Notes: a model not told the origin generated them from the letters alone. Positions 1-6,214 are shown, numbered from the stretch's first letter. The stretch is 11,965 bases of DNA from Thermoleophilia bacterium (GCA_016844515.1 JAERMP010000041.1:1-11965); one strand, 5' to 3'. Made by a program: numbers and translations.

Positions 1-1576
1 CCTCGATGCCTTCTGCCGCTGCCCAGCGACCGATCTCGTCGGGATCGAGGGTGACGAGCGCGGCGATGTAAGGCCGCTTGTCACCGACGACGAGTGCCTG
101 GGAGACGTACTTCGACATCTTCAGGTCGTTCTCGATGTTCTGGGGCGCGACGTTCTTGCCGCCCGCGGTGACGAGGATGTCCTTCTTTCGATCCGTGATC
201 CGGAGGAAGCCGTCCGCGTCGAGCTCGCCGATGTCGCCGGTTCGCAACCAGCCGTCGGGCGCGAGCACTGCAGCCGTGGCCTCCTCGTCCCTGAAGTACC
301 CCTGGAAGACGGTCTCGCTGCGGACGAGGATCTCACCGTCGTCCGCGATCGTGATCTCGAACCCGGGAAGCGGGCGCCCGACCGTGCCGAAGCGATAGTC
401 GTCGGGACGGTTCGTGCTGCACGCGGTCGTGCACTCGGTGAGGCCGTAGCCCTCGACGATGCGGAGGCCGATCGCATCGAAGAACTCCGCGATCTCCTTC
501 GCAAGCGGGGCGCCGCCGGAGATCGGGATCCTCAAGCGCCCACCGAGCTTCGCGCGCACCTTGCTGAAGACGAGCTTGTCAGCGATGCGATGCCGTGCCC
601 TCAGGCCTGCCGGAATCGGTTTCCCACCGCCCTCGAGTCGGCTGACCTCGCGACCAATCGGGAGCGCCCAATCGATGAGTCGCCGCTTCGCCCCGGTCGC
701 CTCGTCGAAGCGGGCCTGGGCTGCTGAATGCACCTTCTCGTACACGCGCGGGACGCTCGGCAGGACGGTCGGGCGGACCTGCAGGAGCGCCTCGCCGACG
801 CGCAGCGGGTCCGCGAGGAACGCAATCGGGAAACCCACGTATGCACCGGTCAGGAGCATCAGACGCCCGAAGTTGTGCGCGAGCGGGAGATACAGCAGCA
901 TCAGATCGTCGGCGCGGTAGTAGCTGTCCATCTGGTCGACGAGGCTCGCCATCGCGTAGTAGTTGCGATTGCTCAGCATGCAGCCCTTCGGTGGCCCGGT
1001 CGTGCCCGACGTGTAGATGATCGTGAAGAGGTCGTCTTCGGCGATCGCGCCAGTGGCGTCGTCGAGCGCAGACGGATTCGCCGCGGCGAAGTCGCGTCCG
1101 TGAGCGGCCAGACCGTCGAGGTCGTGGTACGTGAGGACGTGCTGGAGCGAGTTCAACTCGGCCGAGGCAGCTTCGACCTTGACGAGTTGCTCGGCGTCCT
1201 CGCAGACGATCCCGACAGCTCCCGAGTGGGAGAGCACGTAACCGACATCGCGTGCGGAGTTGGACGCGTACACGGGGACGCCCACTGCGCCAATCTGCGC
1301 GAGCGCGAAGTCGACGAGCGCCCAGTCGAGCGTGTTTCGCGCGAGGATCGCGAAAGCATCCCCCTTGCGAACGCCTCGCGCCAGGAGTCCGTTGGCATAC
1401 GCGCGCACTCGGTCGTCCGCGTCACGCCACGAGATCTCGCGCCAGTCGCCCTCGACTTCGACCAGATACGCAGGGCCGAGGCGCTCGGCTGCGACCGCGT
1501 CACGCCAGAGCCGAGCGATCGTGCGGCGCCTATCCGAAGGTCGAGTCTCGCGTGCGGCGGAAGCCGTTTCGGTCAC
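1..1576 (-). CDS. Long-chain fatty-acid-CoA ligase (AMP-forming), C-terminus cut by window edge
   Basis: Activates fatty acids to acyl-CoA through an acyl-adenylate, feeding beta-oxidation or lipid synthesis. The frame is open from GTG at 1576 to the left edge, 525 codons. In order it shows the ATP-binding loop YTSGTTGPPKG at residues 188-198, the adenylation motif EGYGLTEC at 375-382, the TGD motif with Asp448, the hinge DRKKD at 462-466 and TAGGKN at 470-475. This last motif, together with the following NVAPQNIE, is typical of the FadD15/FAA1-type long-chain synthetases (COG1022, usually about 600 residues), so roughly 75 residues are missing outside the window. The GTG start is chosen because the N-terminus then matches the family and a TAAGCT box lies 7 nt upstream; no Shine-Dalgarno sequence is visible. 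It is divergent from ku. The chain length of the substrate cannot be read from the sequence. Confidence 0.93.
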   Translation of the reverse strand, partial: MTETASAARETRPSDRRRTIARLWRDAVAAERLGPAYLVEVEGDWREISWRDADDRVRAYANGLLARGVRKGDAFAILARNTLDWALVDFALAQIGAVGVPVYASNSARDVGYVLSHSGAVGIVCEDAEQLVKVEAASAELNSLQHVLTYHDLDGLAAHGRDFAAANPSALDDATGAIAEDDLFTIIYTSGTTGPPKGCMLSNRNYYAMASLVDQMDSYYRADDLMLLYLPLAHNFGRLMLLTGAYVGFPIAFLADPLRVGEALLQVRPTVLPSVPRVYEKVHSAAQARFDEATGAKRRLIDWALPIGREVSRLEGGGKPIPAGLRARHRIADKLVFSKVRAKLGGRLRIPISGGAPLAKEIAEFFDAIGLRIVEGYGLTECTTACSTNRPDDYRFGTVGRPLPGFEITIADDGEILVRSETVFQGYFRDEEATAAVLAPDGWLRTGDIGELDADGFLRITDRKKDILVTAGGKNVAPQNIENDLKMSKYVSQALVVGDKRPYIAALVTLDPDEIGRWAAAEGIE

Positions 1577-1647
1577 TGCTCTGAGCTTAGAGATTCGGGA
1601 GGGGTTCGTCCGATCGAGACGAATGGGGCTGGTCCAACAGAAACGGA

Positions 1648-1677
1648 GTCGGGGTCAGACTGAAGTCTTACCCCGAC
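1648..1677. repeat. Hairpin between the ligase and ku genes (REP-like)
   Basis: GTCGGGGT (1648-1655) and ACCCCGAC (1670-1677) are perfect complements. They enclose AGACT and AGTCT, so the whole forms a long stem with one C/T mismatch and a very small loop. The GGGGTCAGAC core resembles REP palindromes known from other bacteria, but no second copy is present in this window. It ends 17 nt before the ku start codon, so it may lie in or over the ku promoter. Confidence 0.6.
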
Positions 1678-1694
1678 GCGGATACCCTTCGACC

Positions 1695-2543
1695 ATGCGC
1701 ACAACCTGGAACGGCTCCCTCAGCTTCGGCCTTGTCTCGATCCCCGTCGGTCTCGCGCCGGCAACCAAGCCGGCTGCGCGTCAGTCGGATGTCTCCTTTC
1801 GGCTCCTGCACCGGGAGTGCTCGACGCCGATCAAGCAAAAGCGCTGGTGTCCGACGCACGACCGCGAGGTCTCGCAGGACGAGATCGTCCGCGGTTTCGA
1901 AGTAGCGAAGGGGCAGTTCCTGATCGTCGAGGACGCCGACCTCGAGGCGATCGAGCGCTCCGACGACTCGCGTTCGATCGAGATCACCAGGTTCGTGCAG
2001 GAGGAGGCGGTCGACCCGGTCTACTTCGATCGCACGTACTTCCTCGTGCCCGCTTCAGGTACCGCGCAACGCCGTCCGTACGTCCTCCTGCTCGAGGCGA
2101 TGCGGCAGACGGGGACGGCCGCACTCGGGCGCTTCGTGCGCGCGGGACGCGAGAGTCTCTGCCTCGTCCGCGCGAAGGGTGACGCCCTCGCGCTCGAGAC
2201 GCTCTTCCTCGCCGAGGACGTGCACTCGCAGGCCGAGATCTCCGAGGCGGTCGAAGGTACCGCGGTCAAGAAGTCGGAGCTCGAGCTTGCACGCCAGGTA
2301 ATCGAGACGCTTGCCGGCGACTTCGACCCATCCGAGCTTGCGAGCGAGTATCGGCGCGACCTTCGCGCCCTGCTCGAGGCAAAGCTGCGCGGAGAGGAGC
2401 TCGCGGTGCCGGAGCCCGTGGTCGTGGCGCCCGTGATCGACTTGATGGAAGCGCTGAAGGCAAGCGTGGCGGCGGCGAAGAAGACCTCAGTCGACGCCGA
2501 GAAGCCGGCGCGTGCTAAGAAGGCGCGCGCGAAGGCCTCCTAA
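1695..2543 (+). CDS. ku: Non-homologous end-joining protein Ku
   Basis: A homodimeric ring protein that binds DNA double-strand ends and recruits ligase LigD for end joining. The 282-residue product opens with MRTTWNGSLSFGLVSIPVGL, the standard bacterial Ku start, and this fixes ATG 1695; the frame is open further upstream but that part does not look like Ku. The core beta-barrel region follows: LLHRECSTPIKQKRWCP with Cys42, Cys52 and nearby His55, a candidate metal knuckle; YFDRTYFLVP around 110-119; YVLLLEAM around 129-136; the helical arm around 195-235. The tail from about residue 260 is rich in Lys and Ala (KKTSV to KKARAKAS), as in bacterial Ku proteins whose basic tail contacts DNA. 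No Shine-Dalgarno sequence is seen; TACCCT lies 6 nt before ATG, compatible with a leaderless mRNA. No ligD is in the window. Confidence 0.95.
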   Translation: MRTTWNGSLSFGLVSIPVGLAPATKPAARQSDVSFRLLHRECSTPIKQKRWCPTHDREVSQDEIVRGFEVAKGQFLIVEDADLEAIERSDDSRSIEITRFVQEEAVDPVYFDRTYFLVPASGTAQRRPYVLLLEAMRQTGTAALGRFVRAGRESLCLVRAKGDALALETLFLAEDVHSQAEISEAVEGTAVKKSELELARQVIETLAGDFDPSELASEYRRDLRALLEAKLRGEELAVPEPVVVAPVIDLMEALKASVAAAKKTSVDAEKPARAKKARAKAS

Positions 2544-2559
2544 GCTAGGGCAAGTTCAA

Positions 2560-2811
2560 GCCCTCCCCGTAGCGAGCGCAGCAGCGTCGGCGACTGCGAT
2601 GAGTTCGAGATGGCGCTCTCTGAAAGAGGGGCTCTACCGTGGACGCGCAGCCGTCGAGCGCGAGTTCGGCTGCTTGAAGCACGACTACGGACTCGCACCG
2701 CTCCGCGTCCGAGGGCCTACGCGTGTTCAGCTTCACGCCGACCTGACCATCCTCGCGCGACTCGCGCAGGCGCTCAGTCGAGCGCGTGAGGTCGTACCGC
2801 TCGCTGCGTAG
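2560..2811 (+). pseudogene. C-terminal remnant of an IS4/IS5-type DDE transposase
   Basis: Only the end of a transposase survives. The readable part runs from about MSSRWRSLKEG to a stop at 2809-2811 and contains Y-x2-R-x3-E-x6-K (Tyr codon 2635, Glu codon 2656, Lys codon 2677), the signature around the third catalytic acid of IS4-like DDE transposases. The tail VRGPTRVQLHADLTILARLAQAL is typical of transposases seen in actinobacterial genomes. The two catalytic Asp residues and the N-terminal two thirds are absent, and the frame upstream runs out of phase into the ku tail, so this is not a working gene. The exact left boundary is uncertain; similarity may begin near 2560. No terminal inverted repeat pair could be recognised. 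Confidence 0.75.
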
Positions 2812-3065
2812 CTACGCTCTCCCGCATAGGGAGACAGCTCAAACGAAAGAGACAACGCCGCACAGGGAGCAGAAGAGGCTGCGCCCGGCGGTGGTTGCTG
2901 CTCCCGCAAAGGCCGAAAAGCCTCAATTGCCACCCCCGCCGCCGCAGGATTTGCCTCCGGAGATCGGTGTGCGAGAGCCGAGACGACCTCTGCCCGCTGC
3001 GCCCGCCGCAGCCGTGGCGTTGGACCTGCCCGAGGAAGCCCAGTGAGGCGTTTCGCCAAACTCTC
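2812..3065. other. Gap after the transposase remnant; weak proline-rich reading frame
   Basis: No recognisable gene. A plus-strand frame from GTG 2786 to 3046 (86 residues) has a Pro/Ala-rich second half (QLPPPPPQDLPPE, ending DLPEEAQ), but its start lies inside the transposase remnant, it has no clear ribosome site and I recognise no family. The perfect 12-bp palindrome GCGTAGCTACGC covers the transposase stop, and just after it TCTCCC and GGGAGA form a short hairpin. Together they could mark the old end of the insertion sequence or act as a terminator. Most likely this is decayed sequence. Confidence 0.3.
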
Positions 3066-3242
3066 CTATGACTGCGAGGACGAGGCGCCGGCCCCGACGG
3101 CCTCGAGCGACGCCTGGAAGAGCGTCTTGTCGATCTTGCCGTGGTAGATCGGCACGCCTTCCTCGACGCAGATGCGGATGACCTCGTCACGGTCCATCCC
3201 CGTCTCCTTCGCGAGCTCTTCCGGCGTCAGGTGGTTGGGCAT
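3066..3242 (-). CDS. Small conserved-looking 58-residue helix-turn-helix-like protein
   Basis: A 58-residue protein, MPNHLTPEELAKETGMDRDE onward, with a very strong ribosome site AAGGAGGT four nt before ATG 3242, which makes the start secure. The segment LTPEELAKETGMDRDEVIRI followed by a GVP.Y.GKID turn looks like a small helix-turn-helix with a wing, as in excisionase/MerR-like DNA-binding proteins; it also recalls the N-terminal helical repeat of translation factor IF-2. Neither assignment is proven. The last residues (AGASSSQS) look disordered. The 5' leader holds a terminator hairpin only 8 nt before the ribosome site, so expression is probably conditional. It converges with the ku-transposase side. 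I do not know its function; a small transcriptional or translational regulator is an inference. Confidence 0.8.
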   Translation of the reverse strand: MPNHLTPEELAKETGMDRDEVIRICVEEGVPIYHGKIDKTLFQASLEAVGAGASSSQS

Positions 3243-3262
3243 TCGTACCTCCTTCGGGCAAC

Positions 3263-3299
3263 AAAAAAAGCCCGCCAGCGCGGATCGCGCAGTCGGGCT
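3263..3299 (-). terminator. Intrinsic terminator inside the leader of the 58-residue gene
   Basis: Read on the minus strand, AGCCCG (3299-3294) pairs with CGGGCT (3275-3270), and inside it GCGCG pairs with CGCGC around an ATC loop. The stem is followed directly by seven T (3269-3263), the classic intrinsic terminator form. It ends 8 nt before the Shine-Dalgarno sequence of the downstream gene, leaving no room for another promoter between them. It therefore probably acts as an attenuator rather than as the end of an unrelated transcript. Confidence 0.85.
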
Positions 3300-3316
3300 C
3301 GGGTCATTCTCTTCTC

Positions 3317-3338
3317 AGGCGGGTCAACCGACTCGCCT
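3317..3338 (-). promoter_or_regulatory. Leader hairpin and possible antiterminator strand
   Basis: On the minus strand AGGCG (3338-3334) pairs with CGCCT (3321-3317) and GTC with GAC around a GGTT loop, with one A/C mismatch. The AGTCGG stretch within it (3333-3328) is complementary to CCGACT (3296-3291) at the foot of the terminator, so the two structures compete. This is the arrangement of a two-state attenuator. The six-pair overlap is short and could be chance. Confidence 0.45.
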
Positions 3339-3356
3339 CTCGAGAGCTTCCGTCAC
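3324..3356 (-). CDS. Possible 10-codon leader peptide
   Basis: GTG at 3356 opens a 10-codon frame, MTEALERRVG, ending in TGA at 3326-3324. Its start lies 6 nt after the TATGCT box, so it could be read from a leaderless mRNA. The frame includes adjacent AGG and CGA arginine codons and runs into the first leader hairpin, so ribosome movement could decide which leader structure forms. It is very short and its existence is an inference from position. Confidence 0.3.
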   Translation of the reverse strand: MTEALERRVG

Positions 3357-3362
3357 GGTCGG

Positions 3363-3392
3363 AGCATACTGCGGGTCCGGCGCGCGGCGCAA
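3363..3392 (-). promoter_or_regulatory. Sigma-70-type promoter for the 58-residue gene leader
   Basis: On the minus strand TTGCGC (3392-3387) and TATGCT (3368-3363) are separated by 18 bp. Transcription would begin near 3356, giving a leader of about 114 nt before ATG 3242. The match to consensus is moderate; the position upstream of the leader hairpins supports it. Confidence 0.5.
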
Positions 3393-3448
3393 TGCCCTCA
3401 GTCGAGCTGTCGCCACCTGCTTTTCGGAGCCGGTACCCTTTCCACGCT

Positions 3449-3522
3449 CGGGGTGTGGCGCAGCCTGGTAGCGCGCTCCGTTCGGGTCGGAGAGGCCCCC
3501 AGTTCGAATCTGGGCACCCCGA
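3449..3522 (+). tRNA. tRNA-Pro (anticodon CGG)
   Basis: A complete 74-nt cloverleaf. The acceptor stem CGGGGTG (3449-3455) pairs fully with CACCCCG (3515-3521), with A at 3522 as discriminator. The D arm is GCGC/GCGC. The anticodon stem CTCCG/CGGAG carries the loop TTCGGGT, giving anticodon CGG, which reads the proline codon CCG. The T arm CCCAG/CTGGG carries the loop TTCGAAT. No CCA is encoded; it must be added after transcription. TACCCT at 3434-3439 could be its -10 box. The perfect hairpin at 3534-3567 follows within 12 nt and may help end the transcript. Confidence 0.97.
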
Positions 3523-3527
3523 CTGAT

Positions 3528-3603
3528 TGCGCAGAGACCGGAATCCGCGAGTGCGGATTCCGGTCTCGCGAGGATCCCTGAAGCGCGGCAGCTTCGCTGC
3601 CGC
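3528..3603 (+). repeat. Two-hairpin dispersed repeat, copy 1
   Basis: The first hairpin is a perfect 15-bp stem (3534-3548 with 3553-3567) around GAGT. A linker containing GATCCCTGAAGC follows, then a second perfect 8-bp hairpin GCGGCAGC-TTC-GCTGCCGC (3585-3603). A second copy in the opposite orientation lies at 8313-8385. The two share TGCGCA, AGACCGGAATCCGC, TTCCGGTC, CGCGA and GATCCCT in the same order. It resembles REP/BIME or MITE-type elements and sits just downstream of the tRNA, where it could also act as a terminator. Confidence 0.8.
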
Positions 3604-3617
3604 TGATGGATGCGCTC

Positions 3618-3669
3618 GTCCGTCCCACCGTCTCGGTGGTGGGGGGAAACGATGTTTCCCCCCACGGAC
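3618..3669. repeat. Three-way-junction palindromic element
   Basis: Outer arms GTCCGT (3618-3623) and ACGGAC (3664-3669) enclose two hairpins. The first is CCACCG-TCT-CGGTGG (3625-3639). The second is GGGGGGAAAC-GAT-GTTTCCCCCC (3641-3663), whose stem can extend outward to 3639 and 3665. All three stems are perfect. No coding frame explains it. It may be a structured RNA, a mobile-element end or a bidirectional terminator. Confidence 0.65.
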
Positions 3670-3768
3670 CTTCCTTTCCGCGCGGCATGGACAGCCGAGC
3701 TTGGCCTCCCGGTCGGCAGAGCCGACCTCCGCCGCCATCGCAGCGGCACTGCAGACCCCGAGATTGCG

Positions 3769-4566
3769 TCAGTCGACCTTGGTAGCTTCGAGCCAGAAGG
3801 TCGGCTGGCGCACGGTGACCGGCCCGGTCGCACGGATCCGTTCGTGCAGTCGTTCCAACTCTGCCCGATGATCTTCGATCGAGAAGTCGGCGACCGTCCA
3901 TGGGATCGCCTTCAGGTACCAGGCGAACGCGCCCACGTCGGCGAACGATGTCACCTCGACACCTTGTCCGGAGTCGACAATCCTCAATCCCGCCGCCTCG
4001 ACTTGTCGCGCAGCGAGCCTTAGATCCCACAGTCGACTAGGAACTGGCGGGCTAGGCAGTCCCAGGGCATCGTAGAAGTCTTCATATCGCCCGCCGACCT
4101 GCTGAGTGACAAAGACGCCCTCGCGTCTCAAAACGCGCGCAACTTCGCTGGCTACGAAGCTCTCATGCCTGTTCGATACGAGCGCGAATGATTCGGCCGG
4201 GAACGGGAGCCGCCCTCGCGTCTCGTCGGGCTCTTGATCAGCGTTTTCTGGCGCGGCCTCGACCCGGACCACAGTGATGCCGAGAGGCCGCAGCCGGGCC
4301 CGCGCGACGCCGAGGTTCGGCGGCCACGACTCGGTCGCGATAGTTCGCGGCGGACGATACGACAACCGCGCCAGCGACTCGCCGCCCCCCGTACCCATGT
4401 CGAGGAGGTCCGGCGATTGCCGGGCACGCACCAACACCATCTCCTCAAAGCTCCAAGGCGGAGGCGTCGTCGACACTCGCTCGCCGAGCCAGCTGAAGTC
4501 CCAACCGAGGACCGGCTGAGACCCCGCCTCATCGAGGAGACGGTCTACGGAGGCATCGATCGACAC
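3769..4566 (-). CDS. Class I SAM-dependent methyltransferase, substrate unknown
   Basis: A 265-residue protein with the Rossmann-like methyltransferase fold. Motif I LLDMGTGGGE lies at residues 54-63, with Glu79 in ATES as the likely ribose-binding acid at the end of strand 2. The LPFPAESFALVSNRHESF stretch follows (about 120-137) and then the ARVLRREGVFVTQQVGG segment (about 143-159), as in Methyltransf_11-type enzymes. The N-terminal 50 residues carry Trp-rich segments (GWDFSWLGE) that may hold the substrate. GTG 4566 is preferred because TATGGT lies 6 nt before it; a TTG at 4593 would add nine residues and is an alternative. It is divergent from the HAD gene. Its codon choice looks a little less GC-biased than its neighbours, and the upstream accessory region makes horizontal gain possible. 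The methyl acceptor cannot be told. Confidence 0.85.
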   Translation of the reverse strand: MSIDASVDRLLDEAGSQPVLGWDFSWLGERVSTTPPPWSFEEMVLVRARQSPDLLDMGTGGGESLARLSYRPPRTIATESWPPNLGVARARLRPLGITVVRVEAAPENADQEPDETRGRLPFPAESFALVSNRHESFVASEVARVLRREGVFVTQQVGGRYEDFYDALGLPSPPVPSRLWDLRLAARQVEAAGLRIVDSGQGVEVTSFADVGAFAWYLKAIPWTVADFSIEDHRAELERLHERIRATGPVTVRQPTFWLEATKVD

Positions 4567-4572
4567 AAAAGC

Positions 4573-4578
4573 ACCATA
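4573..4578 (-). promoter_or_regulatory. -10 box TATGGT of the methyltransferase gene
   Basis: TATGGT on the minus strand, 6 nt before GTG 4566, with no ribosome site between. No convincing -35 box. This spacing would give an mRNA starting at or next to the start codon. Confidence 0.35.
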
Positions 4579-4639
4579 GGACGTACGCGGCAACCGGCTT
4601 CGGTCCCGACGGTTCTGCTTAGCAGTTGCGGACCGGGGC

Positions 4640-4645
4640 TATCCT
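4640..4645 (+). promoter_or_regulatory. -10 box TATCCT of the HAD gene
   Basis: TATCCT lies 6 nt before GTG 4652, without a ribosome site. No clear -35 box. It is the same hexamer as the one before the TetR gene. Confidence 0.35.
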
Positions 4646-4651
4646 CGGTCC

Positions 4652-5335
4652 GTGCTCAGGGCCGTTCTGTTCGACGTCGACTTCACCTTGTTTCGGCCTG
4701 GGCCTGAGCTTGGACCCGAGGGATACCGACGCGTGGGGGAGAGGCACGGGCTCACTCTCGACCCCGATCTGTACGGCGCCGCTCGCACTGCTGCGATCGA
4801 GGAGCTGCAGCGAAACCACGAGCTCGTTCACGACGAGGAGATCTGGATCGCGTTCACCGAGCAGATCGTCCTCGGCATGGGCGGCGAGCCCGGCGGGGCC
4901 CGCGCGTGCGCGACGGACATGGTGCGCGAATGGGAGCGCCACGAGAACTTCTCGCTCTACGAGGACGCGCTCCCCGTGCTCGACGAGCTCCGGCGGCATG
5001 CACTCAAGATCGGGCTCATCTCCAACGGGCAGCGCGATCTCGACGAGTTTGCCACGCACCACGCGCTCGACGTCGATGCGATCGTGGGCTCGAAGGCACA
5101 CGGGCGCGTGAAGCCGCACGCGTCGATCTTCATCGCCGCGCTCCGCGCACTCGACGTCTCCTCCGACGAGGTGGCGATGGTCGGGGACTCGTACGAGGAC
5201 GACATCGAGGGTGCACGCGCGCTCGGAATCCGGGCGATCCTCCTCGACCGCGATGGCCTGCGCCCCGACGCGCCGGACCGGATCGACACGCTCCTCGCCC
5301 TGCCGGCCGCCCTCGGCCTCGGGGCGAGCGCGTAG
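4652..5335 (+). CDS. HAD-superfamily hydrolase (phosphatase-like)
   Basis: A 227-residue haloacid-dehalogenase-fold enzyme, probably a cytoplasmic phosphomonoesterase using an aspartyl-phosphate intermediate. All four motifs are present: motif I DVDFT with nucleophile Asp8 and acid Asp10, motif II Ser124 in LISNG, motif III Lys154 in VKPHASIF, and motif IV VGDSYEDD with Asp179 and Asp183/184. The helical cap lies between residues about 15 and 100, the C1 type of subfamily I (HAD-IA), as in YjjG-like nucleotidases and N-acylneuraminate-9-phosphatase-like proteins. GTG 4652 gives the usual N-terminus directly before motif I. It is divergent from the methyltransferase, only 85 bp away. The substrate cannot be assigned. 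Confidence 0.9.
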   Translation: MLRAVLFDVDFTLFRPGPELGPEGYRRVGERHGLTLDPDLYGAARTAAIEELQRNHELVHDEEIWIAFTEQIVLGMGGEPGGARACATDMVREWERHENFSLYEDALPVLDELRRHALKIGLISNGQRDLDEFATHHALDVDAIVGSKAHGRVKPHASIFIAALRALDVSSDEVAMVGDSYEDDIEGARALGIRAILLDRDGLRPDAPDRIDTLLALPAALGLGASA

Positions 5336-5391
5336 TGGGACGCGGGCAACCGTGCGGGAGGATCCGCGCCCCGCGCCGGGAATGGACGCCC

Positions 5392-6204
5392 ATGCGAAGG
5401 GTTGTACTCGTCTGTCTGGCGACCGCCCTGCTGGCCACAACTCCGGCGGTCGCGATCGTCTTCGGCCAGCCCGACGGAGACCGACACCCGTACGTCGGTG
5501 CCATGTTCGTAAAGCTCGGGGACGGAACGCTCATCCCCTGGTGCACGGGGGCGATGGTGAGCAAGCGGGTGTTTCTCACCGCGGGGCACTGCACGTATGA
5601 CGCGAAGGCGATCCACGGCCCCGCTGGATACGAGCTCGGTGTCACCTTCGTCCCGGATCTCGGGTTCGACGATCCTGTCCCGACCTTCGACGAGCGTGAC
5701 CTCGTCATGGGTGTCGGCTACACGCATCCGGCGTTCGTTCCGAACAAGGACGCGGCGGACCGAAGGCACGTCGACGTCGGTGTCGTCGTGCTCGAGCGCG
5801 ATCCGCGTGTGGGACGGGCGGACCTCCCGAGTGAGGGTCTCCTGGACTCGATCGATCTGAAGTCGGCGGCGTTCACCACTGTCGGCTACGGGGTCGCTCG
5901 GGATACGAAGACGGGCGGCCAGAACTCGTTGTACGACGACGGCCTGCGGCGCTATGCCACTCAGACCGCCAGCCACCTCAACCCATCCTGGCTCAAGCTG
6001 TCGATGAACCCGTCCGCGGGCAATGGCGGCACGTGTTATGGCGACTCCGGTGGCCCGCATCTGCTTGGCTCCGGCCAAGCCGAGACCCGCACGGTGGTCT
6101 CCGTCACGTCCCGGGGCGACGCCTACTGCCGCTCGACCGACTGGACGGCGCGCGTGGACACTGCAGCGGCGCTCAGCTTCATCACGTCGTTCATCGACAA
6201 CTGA
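5392..6204 (+). CDS. Secreted trypsin-fold serine protease (family S1)
   Basis: A 270-residue exported peptidase. Residues 1-21 form a Sec signal (MRR, a hydrophobic core, then AVA before IVFG), after which the chain starts IVFGQPDGDRHPYVGAM, like a mature S1 protease. The catalytic triad is complete: His66 in LTAGHC, Asp128 in VDVGVVVL and Ser219 in GDSGGP. Four cysteines suggest bridges Cys51-Cys67 and Cys215-Cys246. The residue at the specificity position (six before the serine) is Gly213, not Asp, so Arg/Lys cleavage is not expected. No pro-domain is seen. ATG 5392 is chosen because it begins the signal peptide; the longer open frame upstream overlaps the HAD gene and is not meaningful. 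It converges with the racemase-type gene, with 10 bp between the two stops. Confidence 0.93.
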   Translation: MRRVVLVCLATALLATTPAVAIVFGQPDGDRHPYVGAMFVKLGDGTLIPWCTGAMVSKRVFLTAGHCTYDAKAIHGPAGYELGVTFVPDLGFDDPVPTFDERDLVMGVGYTHPAFVPNKDAADRRHVDVGVVVLERDPRVGRADLPSEGLLDSIDLKSAAFTTVGYGVARDTKTGGQNSLYDDGLRRYATQTASHLNPSWLKLSMNPSAGNGGTCYGDSGGPHLLGSGQAETRTVVSVTSRGDAYCRSTDWTARVDTAAALSFITSFIDN

Positions 6205-6214
6205 CGCATCGTCT

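Noticed and set aside
728..1663. Plus-strand frame of 311 codons inside the acyl-CoA synthetase
   Set aside because: It is antisense to a gene with all adenylation motifs and resembles no protein; its composition is that of a mirror frame.
3449..3669. tRNA-Pro as an attachment site of an integrated element
   Set aside because: No integrase gene and no second copy of the tRNA 3' end could be found in the window.
3528..3669. CRISPR array from the cluster of palindromes
   Set aside because: The palindromes are different from each other, not evenly spaced and there are no repeated units with unique spacers or cas genes.
3304..3738. Long open frames on both strands across the tRNA and palindromes
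   Set aside because: They run through a clear tRNA gene and perfect hairpins, lack ribosome sites and show no recognisable protein family. They are a by-product of high GC.
5382..5392. Earlier ATG at 5382 as start of the protease
   Set aside because: It is out of frame with the protease; ATG 5392 begins a good signal peptide.
4957..6078. Minus-strand frame of 373 codons across the HAD and protease genes
   Set aside because: It crosses two well-supported plus-strand genes and has no domain signature.
6205..6214. Terminator between the convergent protease and racemase genes
   Set aside because: The stops are 10 bp apart and no stem with a T tract is present in the gap.
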